Positions 22,304 through 33,703 of a DNA stretch of 64,000 nucleotides are shown in pieces (the stretch's first letter is position 1; the number at the start of each line of letters is the position of its first letter). The notes below the pieces were generated by a model. The model saw nothing but the letters and a program-made list of their open reading frames with translations. It searched no databases and was not told where the DNA came from. Made by a program: the position numbers and the translations under genes. The DNA lies in NCBI RefSeq assembly GCF_012489685.1, contig NC_080044.1, positions 56,783,507-56,847,506 on the forward strand, in the 5' to 3' direction. Source of the DNA: Lotus japonicus (Eukaryota; Streptophyta; Magnoliopsida; Fabales; Fabaceae).

Positions 22304-25300
22304 TCATGGCGGGAGGAGGGTGGAAACAACCAAGGAAACATCGTCCATGATAGCATCCATAAGAGAAGGATTAGTGAGGAAATGCTTGAGGCGATGACCA
22401 TTAACTTTGAAGCTCTTATCTGTGGATTCACTTTTGATCTCTACAGTACCATAAGGAAACACATTAGTAACAACAAAAGGACCAATCCACTTAGAACGAA
22501 GCTTACCGCTCATTAGGCCAAGCCTAGAGTTATACAACAACACTTGTTGTCCAACCAAAAAGTCTTTTCTGGAAATCAAGCTATCATGGAATATTTTGGT
22601 CTTCTCTTTGTAGAACTTAGAGTTCTCATAGTCTTCCAAGCGGATCTCATCTAACTCACTCAATTGAAGCTTCCTTTCGCCACCAGCTTGATCAAGAGCC
22701 AAGTTGCAAGTCTTCACAGCCCAATAAGCTCTATGCGCTATCTCAACTGGAAGATGACATGCCTTACCAAAGACAACGCGGTAATGGGACATTCCGATGG
22801 GTGCTTTGTAAGCAGTACGGTGGGCCCAAAGAGCATCCTCAAGTATATTGCTCCAATCCTTCCTGTTAGGCTGGACCGTCTTCTCCAAGATCCTCTTTAT
22901 CTCTCTGTTTGAATTCTCAGCTTGCCCATTTGTTTGAGGATGGTATGGTGTGGAAATTCTATGAACAACCCCATATTTCTTGAGAAGAGCTTGCATGGAC
23001 CTATTGCAGAAATGGGTGCCTTGGTCACTAATGATTGCTCTAGGAATGCCAAACCTGCAAAAGATGTTAGACCTAACAAAATCCACAACAACTCGAGAAT
23101 CATTAGTCCGGGTGGCCTTAGCTTCCACCCATTTAGAAACATAATCAACGGCAAGCAAAATATAATAAAAACCAAAAGAAACAGGAAAATGACCCATAAA
23201 ATCGATACCCCAGACATCAAAGACCTCACAAAACAACATGGGCTGTTGAGGCATCTCTTTTCTCCAAGAAATGGTACCGCCTGCTCTCTGACATGGCTCA
23301 CAAGTGCTGCAAATCCTTGACGCATCTTTGAAGATGGTGGGCCAGTAAAACCCAGAATCAAGCACCTTGTGTGCTGTCCTTTGGGGTCCAAAGTGACCGC
23401 CCACTGCGGGGTCCAAAGTGAAGCATGGCAAAACTGAAGGACTGATTCAATCTCATGATCTGGAATGCACCTCGTAATAACCTGGTCAGTACAAAACTTC
23501 CACAAATAGGGGTCATCCCAACAATAATATTTAGCATCACTCTTAAGCTTAGCAATCTGGGCTCGAGATGCAAATGGAGGGAAAACAGAAGCAACTAAAT
23601 AATTAACAATATTAGCAAACCAGGGTGCTGGAAAAGAAACTGAAATATTAAAGAGCCGCTCATCCGGAAAGTCATCTCTAATGGGTAGAGTATCAGCATC
23701 CCTCTCTATCCGACTCAAGTGATCGGCCACCAAATTCTGTGCTCCACTTCTATCTCTAATCTCCAAGTCAAACTCTTGGAGCAAGAGCATCCATCGGATC
23801 AACCTAGGTTTTGATTCAGCCTTCTTCAACAGGAACTTTAGAGCTGCATGGTCAGTATAAACAATAATCCTAGAACCTAGCAAATATGATATGAATTTAT
23901 CTAGAGAAAACACAATAGCTAGAAGTTCTTTTTCAGTGGTTGTGTAATTCGCTTGTGCAGAATCTAAAGTCCTGGAAGCATAATATATTACCCTAGGTAA
24001 CTTATCCACTTTTTGAGCAAGGACAGCACCCAATGCGTAATTAGAGGCATCACACATGAGCTCAAAAGGGGTTGTCCAATCAGGTGCCTGAATGATAGGA
24101 GTGGTGGTCAAGGCTTTCTTTAGGCAATCGAACGCCTCTCTGCATTTCTCATCAAAATCAAACGCCACGTCCTTTTGCAACAAGTTAGAGAGAGGAATGG
24201 CTTTCTTGCTGAAATCCTGAATGAACCTGCGATAAAAACCTGCATGGCCAAGAAAAGAACGCACCTCTCGCACGCAAGAGGGGTAAGGCAAATGTGAAAT
24301 AACATCTATCTTGGCGAGATCCACCTCTACACCTTTGTTAGAAATCACATGACCTAGAACGATGCCTTGCTCTACCATAAAATGACACTTCTCATAATTC
24401 AAAACAAGGTTAGTTTCAATGCACCTATGCAAAACTTTATCCAGATTATCTAAACATGTATCAAATGAAGACCCGTAAACAGTGAAATCATCCATAAATA
24501 CCTCGATGCAACTCTCTAAGAAATCACTAAAAATACTTACCATGCACCGCTGGAATGTACCAGGGGCATTGCATAGGCCAAAGGGCATCCTCCTATAGGC
24601 AAAAGTGCCAAAGGGACAAGTGAATGTGGTCTTTTCTTGGTCCTCAGGAGCAATGTGAATTTGAAAGTACCCAGAAAAACCATCAAGAAAACAGTAGTGA
24701 CTTTTACCTGCTAAGCGCTCAAGCATTTGATCAATGAAGGGCAAAGGAAAGTGATCTTTTCTAGTTGCTTGATTGAGCCTCCTATAATCAATGTAGATTC
24801 TCCAACTGTTTTGCACTCGAGTAGGGATAAGCTCGTTCCTCTCATTCTTCACTACGGTAAGTCCTGTCTTCTTAGGGACCACTTGAACTGGGCTCACCCA
24901 AGGGCTGTCAGAGATCGGATATAGAATTCCAGCTTGTAGCAGCTTGGTGATCTCCTTCTTCACAACATCAAGTATCACTGGGTTGAGTCTCCTTTGTGGT
25001 TGTCTTACTGGCTTCGCTCCTTCTTCCAAGAGTATTCTATGCATGCACATGGATGGACTAATCCCATGAATGTCAGCTAAGGTCCAACCAATAGCTTTCT
25101 TGTGCTTCTTTAGTACTTGCAGCAACTTTTCCTCTTGATTTTCATGAAGGGTTGAGGAAACAATGACAGGGAGCTTCTTATCATCCTCCAAGTAAGCATA
25201 CTTGAGGTTATCTGGTAAGGGCTTAAGCTCCAATACGGGTGCCTGCAAAACAGATGGAACCAAACTAGCAGATACAGTTTCTGCAGCCTGCACTTCAACA

Positions 25301-26380
25301 ACTGGGTTAGTGCAATCAGATTTCTTAACATATGAGTCAACAACAACAGTGTCCAAAAATTGATCAATGCAAGAATCACTCGTTTCAGTAGCAGTACATG
25401 TATGACAAGTGTATGACCCTGTTAGTGAAGGGAAATCAGAATCATGTAGGAAATCAGATTCATGTTCATCAAGCATATCATCAAGCAGTTCATCAAGCAA
25501 ATCAATATGAAACACAGAATAGTCTTCAGGTGGATGTTTCATAGCATCAAAAATATTTATCCTAAACACAATATCACCGAATTCCATAGTCAGTGTACCA
25601 GCATAAACATCTATCTTGGTTCGCGCTGTCTTTAAAAATGGTCTCCCCAAAATGATAGGAACTGTATTACGGGAAGATCCTTTTTCCATTTCAAGCACAT
25701 AAAAATCAGCAGGGAAAACAAGTTCACCAACCCTAACCAAAACATCCTCTACCCAACCGGCAGGGTGTGCCGTGCTCCTATTTGCTAATTGGATGACAAC
25801 ACCCGTAGGTTTCAAAGGTCCAAGTGAAAGTGATTTAAAAATAGACATAGGCATCACATTAATTGAAGCTCCTAGATCTAGCATGACATTTTCAAATTAG
25901 TATCACCTATGACACAAGGAACAGAAAACGTACCTGGATCCTCACACTTTTCAGGAACATCAGAAACAGGAGCAGGTTTACCAGCTTTACCTATGATTGC
26001 AGAAACGTTTCTCCCCATGCGAACTCTTTCATTTCCTTTCAGCTTCCTTTTCTGAGTGCATAATTCTTTCAGAAACTTTGCATATCTTGGAATTTGCTTG
26101 AGTGCATCAAGTAGAGGTATGTTCACCTCCACTTTCTTGAATATCTCCAAGATTCCCTTATCTGTTTCTTCCTTCTTTTTGCTTGGCATAGCTTTCGGAG
26201 GGAATGGAAGAGGAATGGAAGGTGGTTGTACTTGGAAGGTTCTTGTGGCAGTGGTCTCTGTCTCCTTTTCAGGTTCAGGCTCTGGCTCTGGTCCATGATT
26301 TGCATCAATTTGCTTCCCCGACCGTAAGGTGATGGCGCTCACATTTCTTGGATTGACAACCGTCTGAGAGGGCAGCTTCT
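22304..26380 (-). pseudogene. Athila pol (protease, RT, RNase H, integrase) with gag C-terminal tail, frameshifted
   Basis: Read on the minus strand: an Athila gag tail with NVSAITLRSGKQ; a protease start LDLGASINVMP; reverse transcriptase with IDYRRLNQATRKDHFPLPF and the catalytic FMDDF; RNase H with DASNYALGAVLAQ, TTEKELLAIV and YTDHAALKFLL; integrase with the zinc-binding His/Cys region (HFGPQR to [11 protein letters not shown]) and the DDE residues in [18 protein letters not shown] and [11 protein letters not shown]. Two breaks kill it: a one-base deletion at about 25880 between gag tail and protease, and a frame change near 23390-23415, where GGGGTCCAAAGTGA occurs twice 25 bases apart. 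All catalytic residues remain, so decay is mild. Confidence 0.9.
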
Positions 26381-27152
26381 TCTTCCTCGGGGCTTTGCAT
26401 TGATTGGTGAAGTGACCTTTCTTGTCACAATTCCAGCAAGGGATGTCATTCCTGACTCTTGTCTGACTTCTTCCTCTTGATTTTGATCTGCCTCGGCCTT
26501 GGGCTTGATTGTGACTCTTCTGGCAACCTCTTCCTCTACTTTCAATATTCAATGCTGAACCGGAAGCGCTTGAAGACTCTCCTGAATATTTCCTGCGAAT
26601 ATCCTCGCTTAAGATCAGGTCTCTGATGTCATCAAACTTCAGCTTGTTATCCCTTGCAAAGTTACTGACCGCAGTGACAATGGCAGCCCAACTATCCGGT
26701 AAGGATTGTAAAAGACTCAAGGCCATCAATTCGTCGTCAAAGGTAATCTTCACTGACGATAGCTACGAAATAATTGTATTAAAGCTATTAATATGATCAG
26801 TTACAGAGTTACCTTCTCCCATTCTGAGATTGAATAGACGTCGTATCAGATGTACTTTATTGGCGGCAGATGGCTTCTCGTACATATTTGTTAATGCCAT
26901 CATCAGATCTGCAGTAGTCTTCACCTTCACTATGTTGAACGCAACATTTTTGGATAACGTCAATCTGATCACACCAAGGGCCTGTCAATCTAACAGTTCC
27001 CAGTCTTCCTGCTTCATGTCGTCTGGCTTCTTCCGTGTCAAGGGTTGATACAACTTCTTTTGGTACTGATAGTCCTCTATCTGCATCTTCCAAAACCCGA
27101 AGTCTCTGCCATCGAACTTCTCAATCTTCACCTTCCCTTCTTCCAACGCCAT
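26381..27152 (-). pseudogene. Ty1-copia gag (UBN2 type) with zinc knuckle, fused in frame to the Athila gag tail
   Basis: Starts MALEEGKVKIEKFDGRDFG (ATG at 27152). It contains FWKMQIEDYQYQKKL, ADLMMALTNMYEKPSAANK and DDIRDLILSEDIRRK, all typical of copia gag, and the knuckle CWNCDKKGHFTNQC (CX2CX4HX4C). Two in-frame stops are both readable as C-to-T changes: TGA for CGA in the LLD(R)QALG stretch (about 26990), and TAG for CAG in the TIIS(Q)LSS stretch (about 26764). After the knuckle and a Lys run the frame continues without a break into Athila gag (LPSQTVVNPRN), so one ORF (26753-25878) spans both families. Confidence 0.85.
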
Positions 27153-27478
27153 TGCTCCCACTTGTTCCTCTAAACTGAGGATCTTTCCCATGTACCTGAA
27201 GCTCTTGATACCAGTTGTTTGGATCAATAATAGAAAGGAGAGAAGAGAGAAAGAAATATCACACATGAGTTTTTAACGTGGTTCGGAACACAATGTGTGT
27301 ACCTACGTCCACGACTACACTAGGTAGTAATATTTCTCTTTGGTGTGTATAATTCTTACAATGAGGTGCCTATATATAGTAGGAGTAAGTCAACCTCCTC
27401 CTTATTCTAAGCGATGTGAGACTTACAAATAGACTACATAAGCGATGTGGGACTACAAATAGACTACATAACATAACA
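26381..27478 (-). mobile_element. 5' fragment of a Ty1-copia element (LTR plus gag)
   Basis: The LTR (27216-27478, 263 bases) reads on the minus strand TGTTATGTTATGTAGT to GATCCAAACA, with TATATATA at 27371-27378. It is followed after 2 bases by TGGTATCAAGAGCTTC, an initiator-Met-type primer-binding site with one extra base. Gag follows and ends abruptly at about 26380, where Athila sequence takes over. ATTCA (27479-27483) would be the outer target duplication; its partner is lost together with copia pol and the 3' LTR. Confidence 0.8.
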
Positions 27479-27483
27479 ATTCA

Positions 27484-29372
27484 GTGTGTGAATGGAGTGA
27501 AACATTTACCTTACTTTATACATAATGAGACACTGAGATATTGAGTGAATAAGTATTTCCTGGTTGGAAGGGAATGGATTGTATGCCTATTGATTTTCAT
27601 GATGAATATGCATTTGTGTTACTGTTGTGTTATCTTTTGTGGGCTTCACATTTTGATTTTGGCTAATTCAGTATGAGATTCTAAGAAATCATGCAATTTA
27701 AGCTTTATAGAATTCAAGTTCCATGCCTCTTGAATGAAAGTCAATACCTTTTGTTTGAGGACAAACAAAGTGTTAAGTTGGGGGGAGTTGATAAGTGCTC
27801 ATTTCACGTATATCTTGATATCTTTTTAAGCACTTATTTGACCTATATGTTTAATTTATTCATCAGTTTATCCCTCAAAGAATTAGTTTAGTAAATACAT
27901 AATTTTAACTTATAAATTGTGTAAACATTATATATTTCATGAGTTTAACTTGGATTTTGATTTAGGAAAGAAATTCATGAAGGATCCAAGTTTAAAGTAA
28001 AAATGTGCAATTTTAGAGAGGCTGGGTGCTGAGCACAAACTTGGAGATGCTGAGCACCCTAAGAAGCTGAGGGATCTTTGTCCTGAAGAAAGCAGAGCGC
28101 TGAGCGCCCAAAATATGGCACTGAGCGCCCATGACGGTGGGAACTCTTCAACTTGAAGAAACAGGGGCGCTGAGCGGCCTCTGAAGGGCGCTGAGCGCCT
28201 GTGGTCGCCTCAAACACGTATAAAAGGCCATAAATCATATTTTTGAAGGATCTCTCCCATTCTCTTTAAATTTCTCCCAATTTTGGCTCCATAACAGAGC
28301 AAGGGAGCTGGGCTTCATGGAGGAGGGGTCTTTGGGCTAGGATTGGATGGATTGGAGCTTCAAGATGGTGATGGCAGCCATGGGAGGACGATGACAACCT
28401 CCCGGAAGCCATGGAAAGCTTGGGAAAGCTTTCATGGTCGTGGCTACGTCGTCTTCTCTTGGGTTTCGGTTCTTTCTTCCCTTTCCCTTGTAGTTTTTGT
28501 TTCTATTTTTGTATTTAGGATGTTATAACTTGGTCCTTTGATTGTTGTAAGCTCTTTCATCAATGTAAATGATAATCTTTCATGTATTGTGTTTCTCTTT
28601 GCACTTCATGCTTCTAACCAATCAATTGATAATCAAAAGAGCTTCACTAATTCATAGATAGATCGAGAGATTATTGTGAGTTTGTGTATGCTTAGTTCAA
28701 TGAGAGTAGACACCACCTATGTCTTAGGTTTTTTCTTTGTGTTCTTCAAGTATCGATTGATCCATGTAAGATTTTAAGGGACTAGCATTAGATCGAAAGA
28801 TTGGTGTAGGTCCGGTCCAAGAGAGACACTTCTTAGTGTATCAATTGTCTTAGGGTGAGAATATCTTGGGTAGGAACAATAATGAATTTCTACGTGACAG
28901 GTGGAGTTCTGAGTTCTAACAGGAGTTTCCGGAGTGTCAACAGAGACTTGCTAGCCTAGGGTACCTTGTCTTAGGATGAATTGGTTATTGGGAATGTCTT
29001 TGAGAGAGAACTTGAGCTATATTATTCCTTTTGGGTTTTCTAGATGGTAAGGGATTACGTCTAGGAATTCTAATTGATATATACACCTAGGCTAGGGATA
29101 GTTAGGTGGATAGCTCTCAGCAGCATAAATGAAATGAACCATTACAAAAGTGTTTGAGTTGAAAGCAATTAGAGGACTAGGTGAAAATGCATTCTAAATA
29201 TGTTTTCTTCTTTGTTACCTCAGTAAATCTTCTTTTACTGTTTTCTTTTATATTAAAAAACCACAAAAACAATTTATCAAACATATTTTTATCCGCTCAG
29301 ATCATTATTTAACTGGTGGAACTGATGTTCACACAATCCCTGAGGACAATAAACCCGTATCTGCTTTACTAT
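27484..29372 (+). mobile_element. 3' end of an Athila-type element on the + strand, with a truncated LTR
   Basis: The 3' internal end contains GAGGACAAACAAAGTG and the purine tract AAGTTGGGGGGAGT, followed at 27789 by an LTR starting TGATAAGTGCTCATTTC. The LTR has a TATA box (TATAAAAG, 28219-28226) and repeats of GCGCTGAGCGCC-like motifs at 28025-28205, a pattern I associate with legume Athila LTRs. Near 29370 the LTR appears to break off without a clear CA end. The element's body is missing; the copia LTR abuts it on the left. Confidence 0.75.
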
Positions 29373-29630
29373 GATTGAATCTTAAAGGTTTAAGCCAAAA
29401 GCAATACAAACAACGACGAATAAACCTTTATCAGCTGCCTCAGGGAGTTGCCCCTATAGGGGCTCGCCCGGTCCAGGAGTCCACAAGACACCATGCTTTG
29501 AAGGGTAAAGTCGAGCTTGTCTTTAAAGATTTCACTGTTTTGTTAAACTTATCTTAATCTTAAAACATGCTTTGGTCATAGGTCGCCAACATGGCGTTCT
29601 AATCAGAGGCCGCCGACACAAGTCCACTAG
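29373..29630. other. Unassigned sequence, left part of the solo-LTR target
   Basis: No gene recognised. It continues across the solo LTR into 33704 onward, since the 5-base duplication ACTAG joins the two sides. A 60-residue ORF (29375-29557) is not supported by anything else. Confidence 0.35.
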
Positions 29631-31332
29631 TGTGAGACCCAAGTTTTTAGCTTAGAATAAATTAGTGAAACTTCTTATTCACGAATAATTTCGATGTAAC
29701 GTGAAGTAAGGAAACTGGATAAACGTTTATTAAATGGAATAAATGTATGGAGAAGATATTTCACGAGAAGGTTAAGGACAAGATTCGAATCGACGGAACT
29801 TATGACGCAAGTATTATTCGTTTACGCCTATGACAAAAACCTTAGGAAAAGATTAATTTAACCCTTGGAACACTATAGGAATAAATTCCAAAAATCTTCA
29901 AGAGGAATATAAGAATTTCTCTTATTCCTTTCCATGACAAGCGTTTCGATACGAAACCCTGGAATGTACGAAGGTCAAATTCCAATACTCGGAAGGTTGC
30001 CGAAACTAAATCACTAATAGTTCAAGAAACCTAAAATCAACGGACGATGAAGACTTTATCTATTCGGAGCTTCAAACGAAGATTTCTCATCCGACATCAA
30101 CTGCAAAAAGTAGTTTTTCGGGTAAAATCGATTTACACCGACTTTGGATCGTTTGCTTTTATTCCAAGAAACCTGTTTTGAGTTCTGGAATTCTGTCGCT
30201 AGAACCTTTCTTAGAATTCACAGAGGAATACGTAGGAAAAATCGGAATCGCGAAATTTTCATTTTTCCGCATTTTCCAAAACCTATAAATAACAAGAAAA
30301 TGAAAAATTTTCAAAACCTTCACCCATTTTGAACCCAACCCCGCGAGCTTGAAGGAGAAGGAGGGAGGAAGATATTTTCGCCGTTTCTTGCCCGATCGCT
30401 GCACCGTTCGTTGCTATTCGAAGACATCGAGGTATAGATACTATCTCTCACTTCTGATCGTCAATTCTGTCGTTTTTCTCTATGTCTTTCTATGCTCAAA
30501 GTTTTGAGCTTTTTGTAAAACTGTCCAAATTACTCAATTTCTCTGTCTAAACATATTCCCTGCATGCCCAAGAGCATGTTTAGCGGATTACATTTTGCCG
30601 AATGTCGCCGAAATGCCGCCGAATTCCAATTCTGCTTGAAAAACCCATTTCTAGCCAAAGTTTCGTTCTTTCGGTTTAAAACTCTCGACCTAGCTTAGTG
30701 TCAGTAGGATAAGTTGTCATAAATGCCGTTGGTGACGTCCCCATCAAATTTGTTTTTCGAAATTCCAATTTTGAAATTCTGAGCTAAAAATATTGACGAA
30801 AATACCCCTGCGACAGTTTTCGATCCGAAAATTTTTCCGAGCTTTGATTCGTCTTAGTTACGACTAATGATAACCTAGGAACCAAGTTTGATCGAAGAAA
30901 AATCGGCGCACACAATTATGATGTGTGGCCGAGAGCTCCTCCATAGGGGGAGGAAAATTTTATTTTTCGAAAACTTGTCTTAACGTGTTAGATTATCGTA
31001 CTTCGGAGTTTATAATGCTTCGTGTAACCCTAGTACTTATTGTTTGCTGAGTTTCTGACTCATTGTGATTGATTTCTGTGAATTTGCTCAAAGGTTCGTT
31101 TGAGGAACTCTGTGGAGTCGGAGAGGAAGGTTGTGAAGGAGAACTTGAGGAACACGCTAGAGGAACTACAGGTGAGGGCTACTCACTGAATACTAGCTAA
31201 TGCTTTAGGTGTCGACGAATTCGACTTGATTTATTGTTTATGCACTTGATTGTGTTTGACTGGGAAAAATGTTTTCTGAGGCTACGGCTGACAATTGATA
31301 ATCATTTATCGCTTGAATTGTTTTTTTGAGAT

Positions 31333-31428
31333 TGATTCACATGCTATGTGCTAAATGGTTAATCTAGGATGTGTTGATATTGATTCACATGCTATGTGCT
31401 AAATGGTTAATCTAGGATGTGTTGATAT
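31333..31428 (+). repeat. Perfect 48-base tandem duplication
   Basis: Two identical copies (31333-31380, 31381-31428) starting TGATTCACATGCTATGTGCT. The homologous place in the array LTRs holds only one copy. Confidence 0.9.
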
Positions 31429-31791
31429 ATGTGCCATAACTGTTGGATTGTGTTACTTTGATTATGAAATTACACATATATTTGTTGTACGTCAGAGAGG
31501 ATAACGGGCAGTTATGCCAAATTCATCATGAAATTTTGGTAAAGTTTGACGGGACGAACAGAGGTTCGGGCCCTTGTTTTTGTTCTAATGGATCGAGACC
31601 TTCTCTGGGAGTTACTTGGGATTATGGGATCTTTTAAACTCATAAGATTAGAGAAATAACTAAATGGAAACTATTTTACAAGGAAAATTCATAAAACACT
31701 AAACAACCTCTGAACCTTTAAATAATGATAACAATCTCAGAAGAAAGCTTAGGACTTGAATATTAGTTTTGGAAAATGAGAAGTGTCGCCG

Positions 31792-32040
31792 AGTCCAAGT
31801 TTTGGGGAACTAATAAGTTTCCGAGTATGTCGATACTCTTTGCTCGATAAGCAGTTTTGTTGTTGGGCTATCTAAAGGATGAGTCGGGAAATTAATAAGT
31901 TTCTGAGTACGTTGATGCTCTTTTGCTCGATGAGCAGTTTTGTTGTTTGGCTATCTAAAAGATAAGCCGGGAAACGGATAGTTTCCTAGTACATTGGTAC
32001 TCTTTGCTCACTGGCAGTTTTTGACCATCGGATGAAGTTG
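31792..32040 (+). repeat. Three-copy tandem repeat, about 88-base unit
   Basis: Imperfect copies share AGTTTCCGAGTA-like starts, a TACTCTTTGCTC core and GCAGTTTTGTTGTT. It lies just before the conserved CGCAGAATCGAC motif, the same place where the array LTRs have an unrelated minisatellite. Confidence 0.8.
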
Positions 32041-32709
32041 AGTCGGATGATTCGAGAAATCATCATGAGATACTTTTCATAATTAATTGTCTTTTGTCGC
32101 AGAATCGACATTTACCTTAGGGTATTGTTTTTAGAGACAATAAGTTAGCTAGAACACGTGACGACGTGACGAGTGAGGTCGGAGACGTTGTTTGGCTAAT
32201 CACTTTGCATTCATGCACACATTTTGAGGTTAATACACGGTGGGATGCCGGACCTCGGTGTATTCCAAAAATGGTCATAAGACCCGGATTTCCACATAAG
32301 AACACTGCGGTGATTCTTAGTAGCAGACGGAAATGGCAGACCTGCGGGTTCACTGCTGATCTGACTACATTTTGTTTGGTATAAGAGACGCCCGAGCGGA
32401 AATGGTCCCACCGTGGCTGGTGTTAGGGCTGACTCGATGGTTGCCATCCTTCCGGATTGCATCTTATTCCTCGTCATTGCATTCATGCACCATTCATACT
32501 GATTTAGTTGTCGAGTGTGTTTGCTACTTGTTAATCTTGTTTGAGATATGTTAATTGACAGTAAACGTTATTTATTTTCATTTGATGAGATATACAATTT
32601 ATAATGCTGTCATTCATATCTAAGCCTATGTAGCTATTGCTTAAACTTTACCTATTGGATGTACTATTATGTAATTCTTTGAGTTGACCCTCGCGCGTGC
32701 TACCTGTGT

Positions 32710-33216
32710 TTGGGGGGCTATGTATGCCCTTATTGTCAGATGTTGATGGCAGATTGGTTCGAGATGGTCGTCCCTTCGGGGGGGACTAGGTTCGAGATGT
32801 TGGATCAGGACACCCCGGGCTCATGGGTGGTCGACCCCGCCGGTCACCGAGTCATCTATTCGGGGCGAATAATGGAGGATCGCGTCGACAGGATGGGAAA
32901 CTTGACGCACGGAGTTTTGAGACGCTACACCGTCAGCTTCAACCTACCACCGGGTGTGCACTGTGGACCTGGAGTCGTAGTACCACCACCACCGTCGCCT
33001 TCGGACGACGAGGACCCCTCGGAGGAGGTGCCTGTGGGAGGGACTTCATCGGACTCTAGCTCACCTACTGTTGTCGTTGCTGCCGACCTTGGTTCGAGAC
33101 CTGGACCCGTGAGATCAGCCCAGGAGCAAATTCCAGTAGCGAGAGGAGAGATGATCGGAGACATCGACCTAGTCGTCTTGGATTCAGATTCATATGACGA
33201 CCATGGTAATGCGTAG
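32710..33216 (+). CDS. 168-residue ORF inside the solo LTR, unrecognised
   Basis: Open for 507 bases at the U5 end of the LTR. It starts MGGYVCPYCQMLMADWFEM and has a Pro run (VVPPPPSPSDDEDPSEE) and a C-terminal acidic tail. G+C content is higher than in the neighbourhood. The array LTRs keep the start (near 37500) and end (near 37610) of this block but lack about 350 bases between. It may be a remnant of captured host sequence or a structured leader; no family is recognised, and translation is unproven. Confidence 0.3.
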   Translation: MGGYVCPYCQMLMADWFEMVVPSGGTRFEMLDQDTPGSWVVDPAGHRVIYSGRIMEDRVDRMGNLTHGVLRRYTVSFNLPPGVHCGPGVVVPPPPSPSDDEDPSEEVPVGGTSSDSSSPTVVVAADLGSRPGPVRSAQEQIPVARGEMIGDIDLVVLDSDSYDDHGNA

Positions 33217-33703
33217 TAGGGAGTGCTGTGGTGTGCTCCTCTAGTCAGGATTAGGGTAGGAGTAGCGTTGTGGCTCTGGTCTTCAGTTTCTCATTTTGGG
33301 GCAGGGTAGGTCCCCGACCTTTAGCTTTTTGTGTGGTTCTCTTTACGGGAATCACAGAGAGTTGGTCGGACTAGGAGGTCTTCGGGCTGTCTTTGGGCTG
33401 ACCTACTTTCGTTGGAGGACTGTATTCAGAATACTTGACCTTTTATTTTGGTTTGTACATATTTTGCCCACGGGCACTACTTTTCCGTCACTGGAGTTTA
33501 CTCGTGACGTTGCATGCTACTTACAGCGGGGGCTGTAAATACATCTGTACATTAGTCGTCTTTATTTTTTGTCGATAAGTTTTATTTTATCAAGTCTTTA
33601 TTTACTTAGAACAAATATCGAAAAAAAAATATTCACGTTTTTCCGCTTTGTTTTCTTTTTGGTTACTAAAGTGATGCCACCGAAATCGGGGTGTTACAAC
33701 TAG

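Larger units (their letters stand above)
18349..26380 (-). mobile_element. Athila-type gypsy element, 5' end missing
   Basis: The 3' LTR (18349-20877) reads on the minus strand from TGATGAGTAATATT to GGCTTCGATCA; after removing a nested element and its duplication it is about 1052 bases. The polypurine tract is AAGTGTGGGGGTATT (minus strand, just right of 20877). Then come about 1.4 kb of 3' untranslated sequence, pol and the C-terminal part of gag. The 5' LTR and the first part of gag are absent: at about 26380 the sequence switches to a Ty1-copia gag. The left flank is the second Tat element, with CCTTA as the probable target duplication. Confidence 0.85.
29631..33698 (+). mobile_element. 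Solo LTR (4068 bp) of the long-LTR chromovirus family
   Basis: Starts TGTGAGACCCAAG and ends CGGGGTGTTACA, with perfect ACTAG duplications on both sides (29626-29630, 33699-33703). Its whole length aligns in order with the array LTRs (shared blocks include the TATA region, the GCAGGTGAGGGCT block, ACACGTGACGACGTG and ACGGGAATCACAGAGAGTTGG), but with many substitutions and lineage-specific repeats. A TATA box lies at 30284-30291. No internal region is present, hence solo. Confidence 0.92.
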
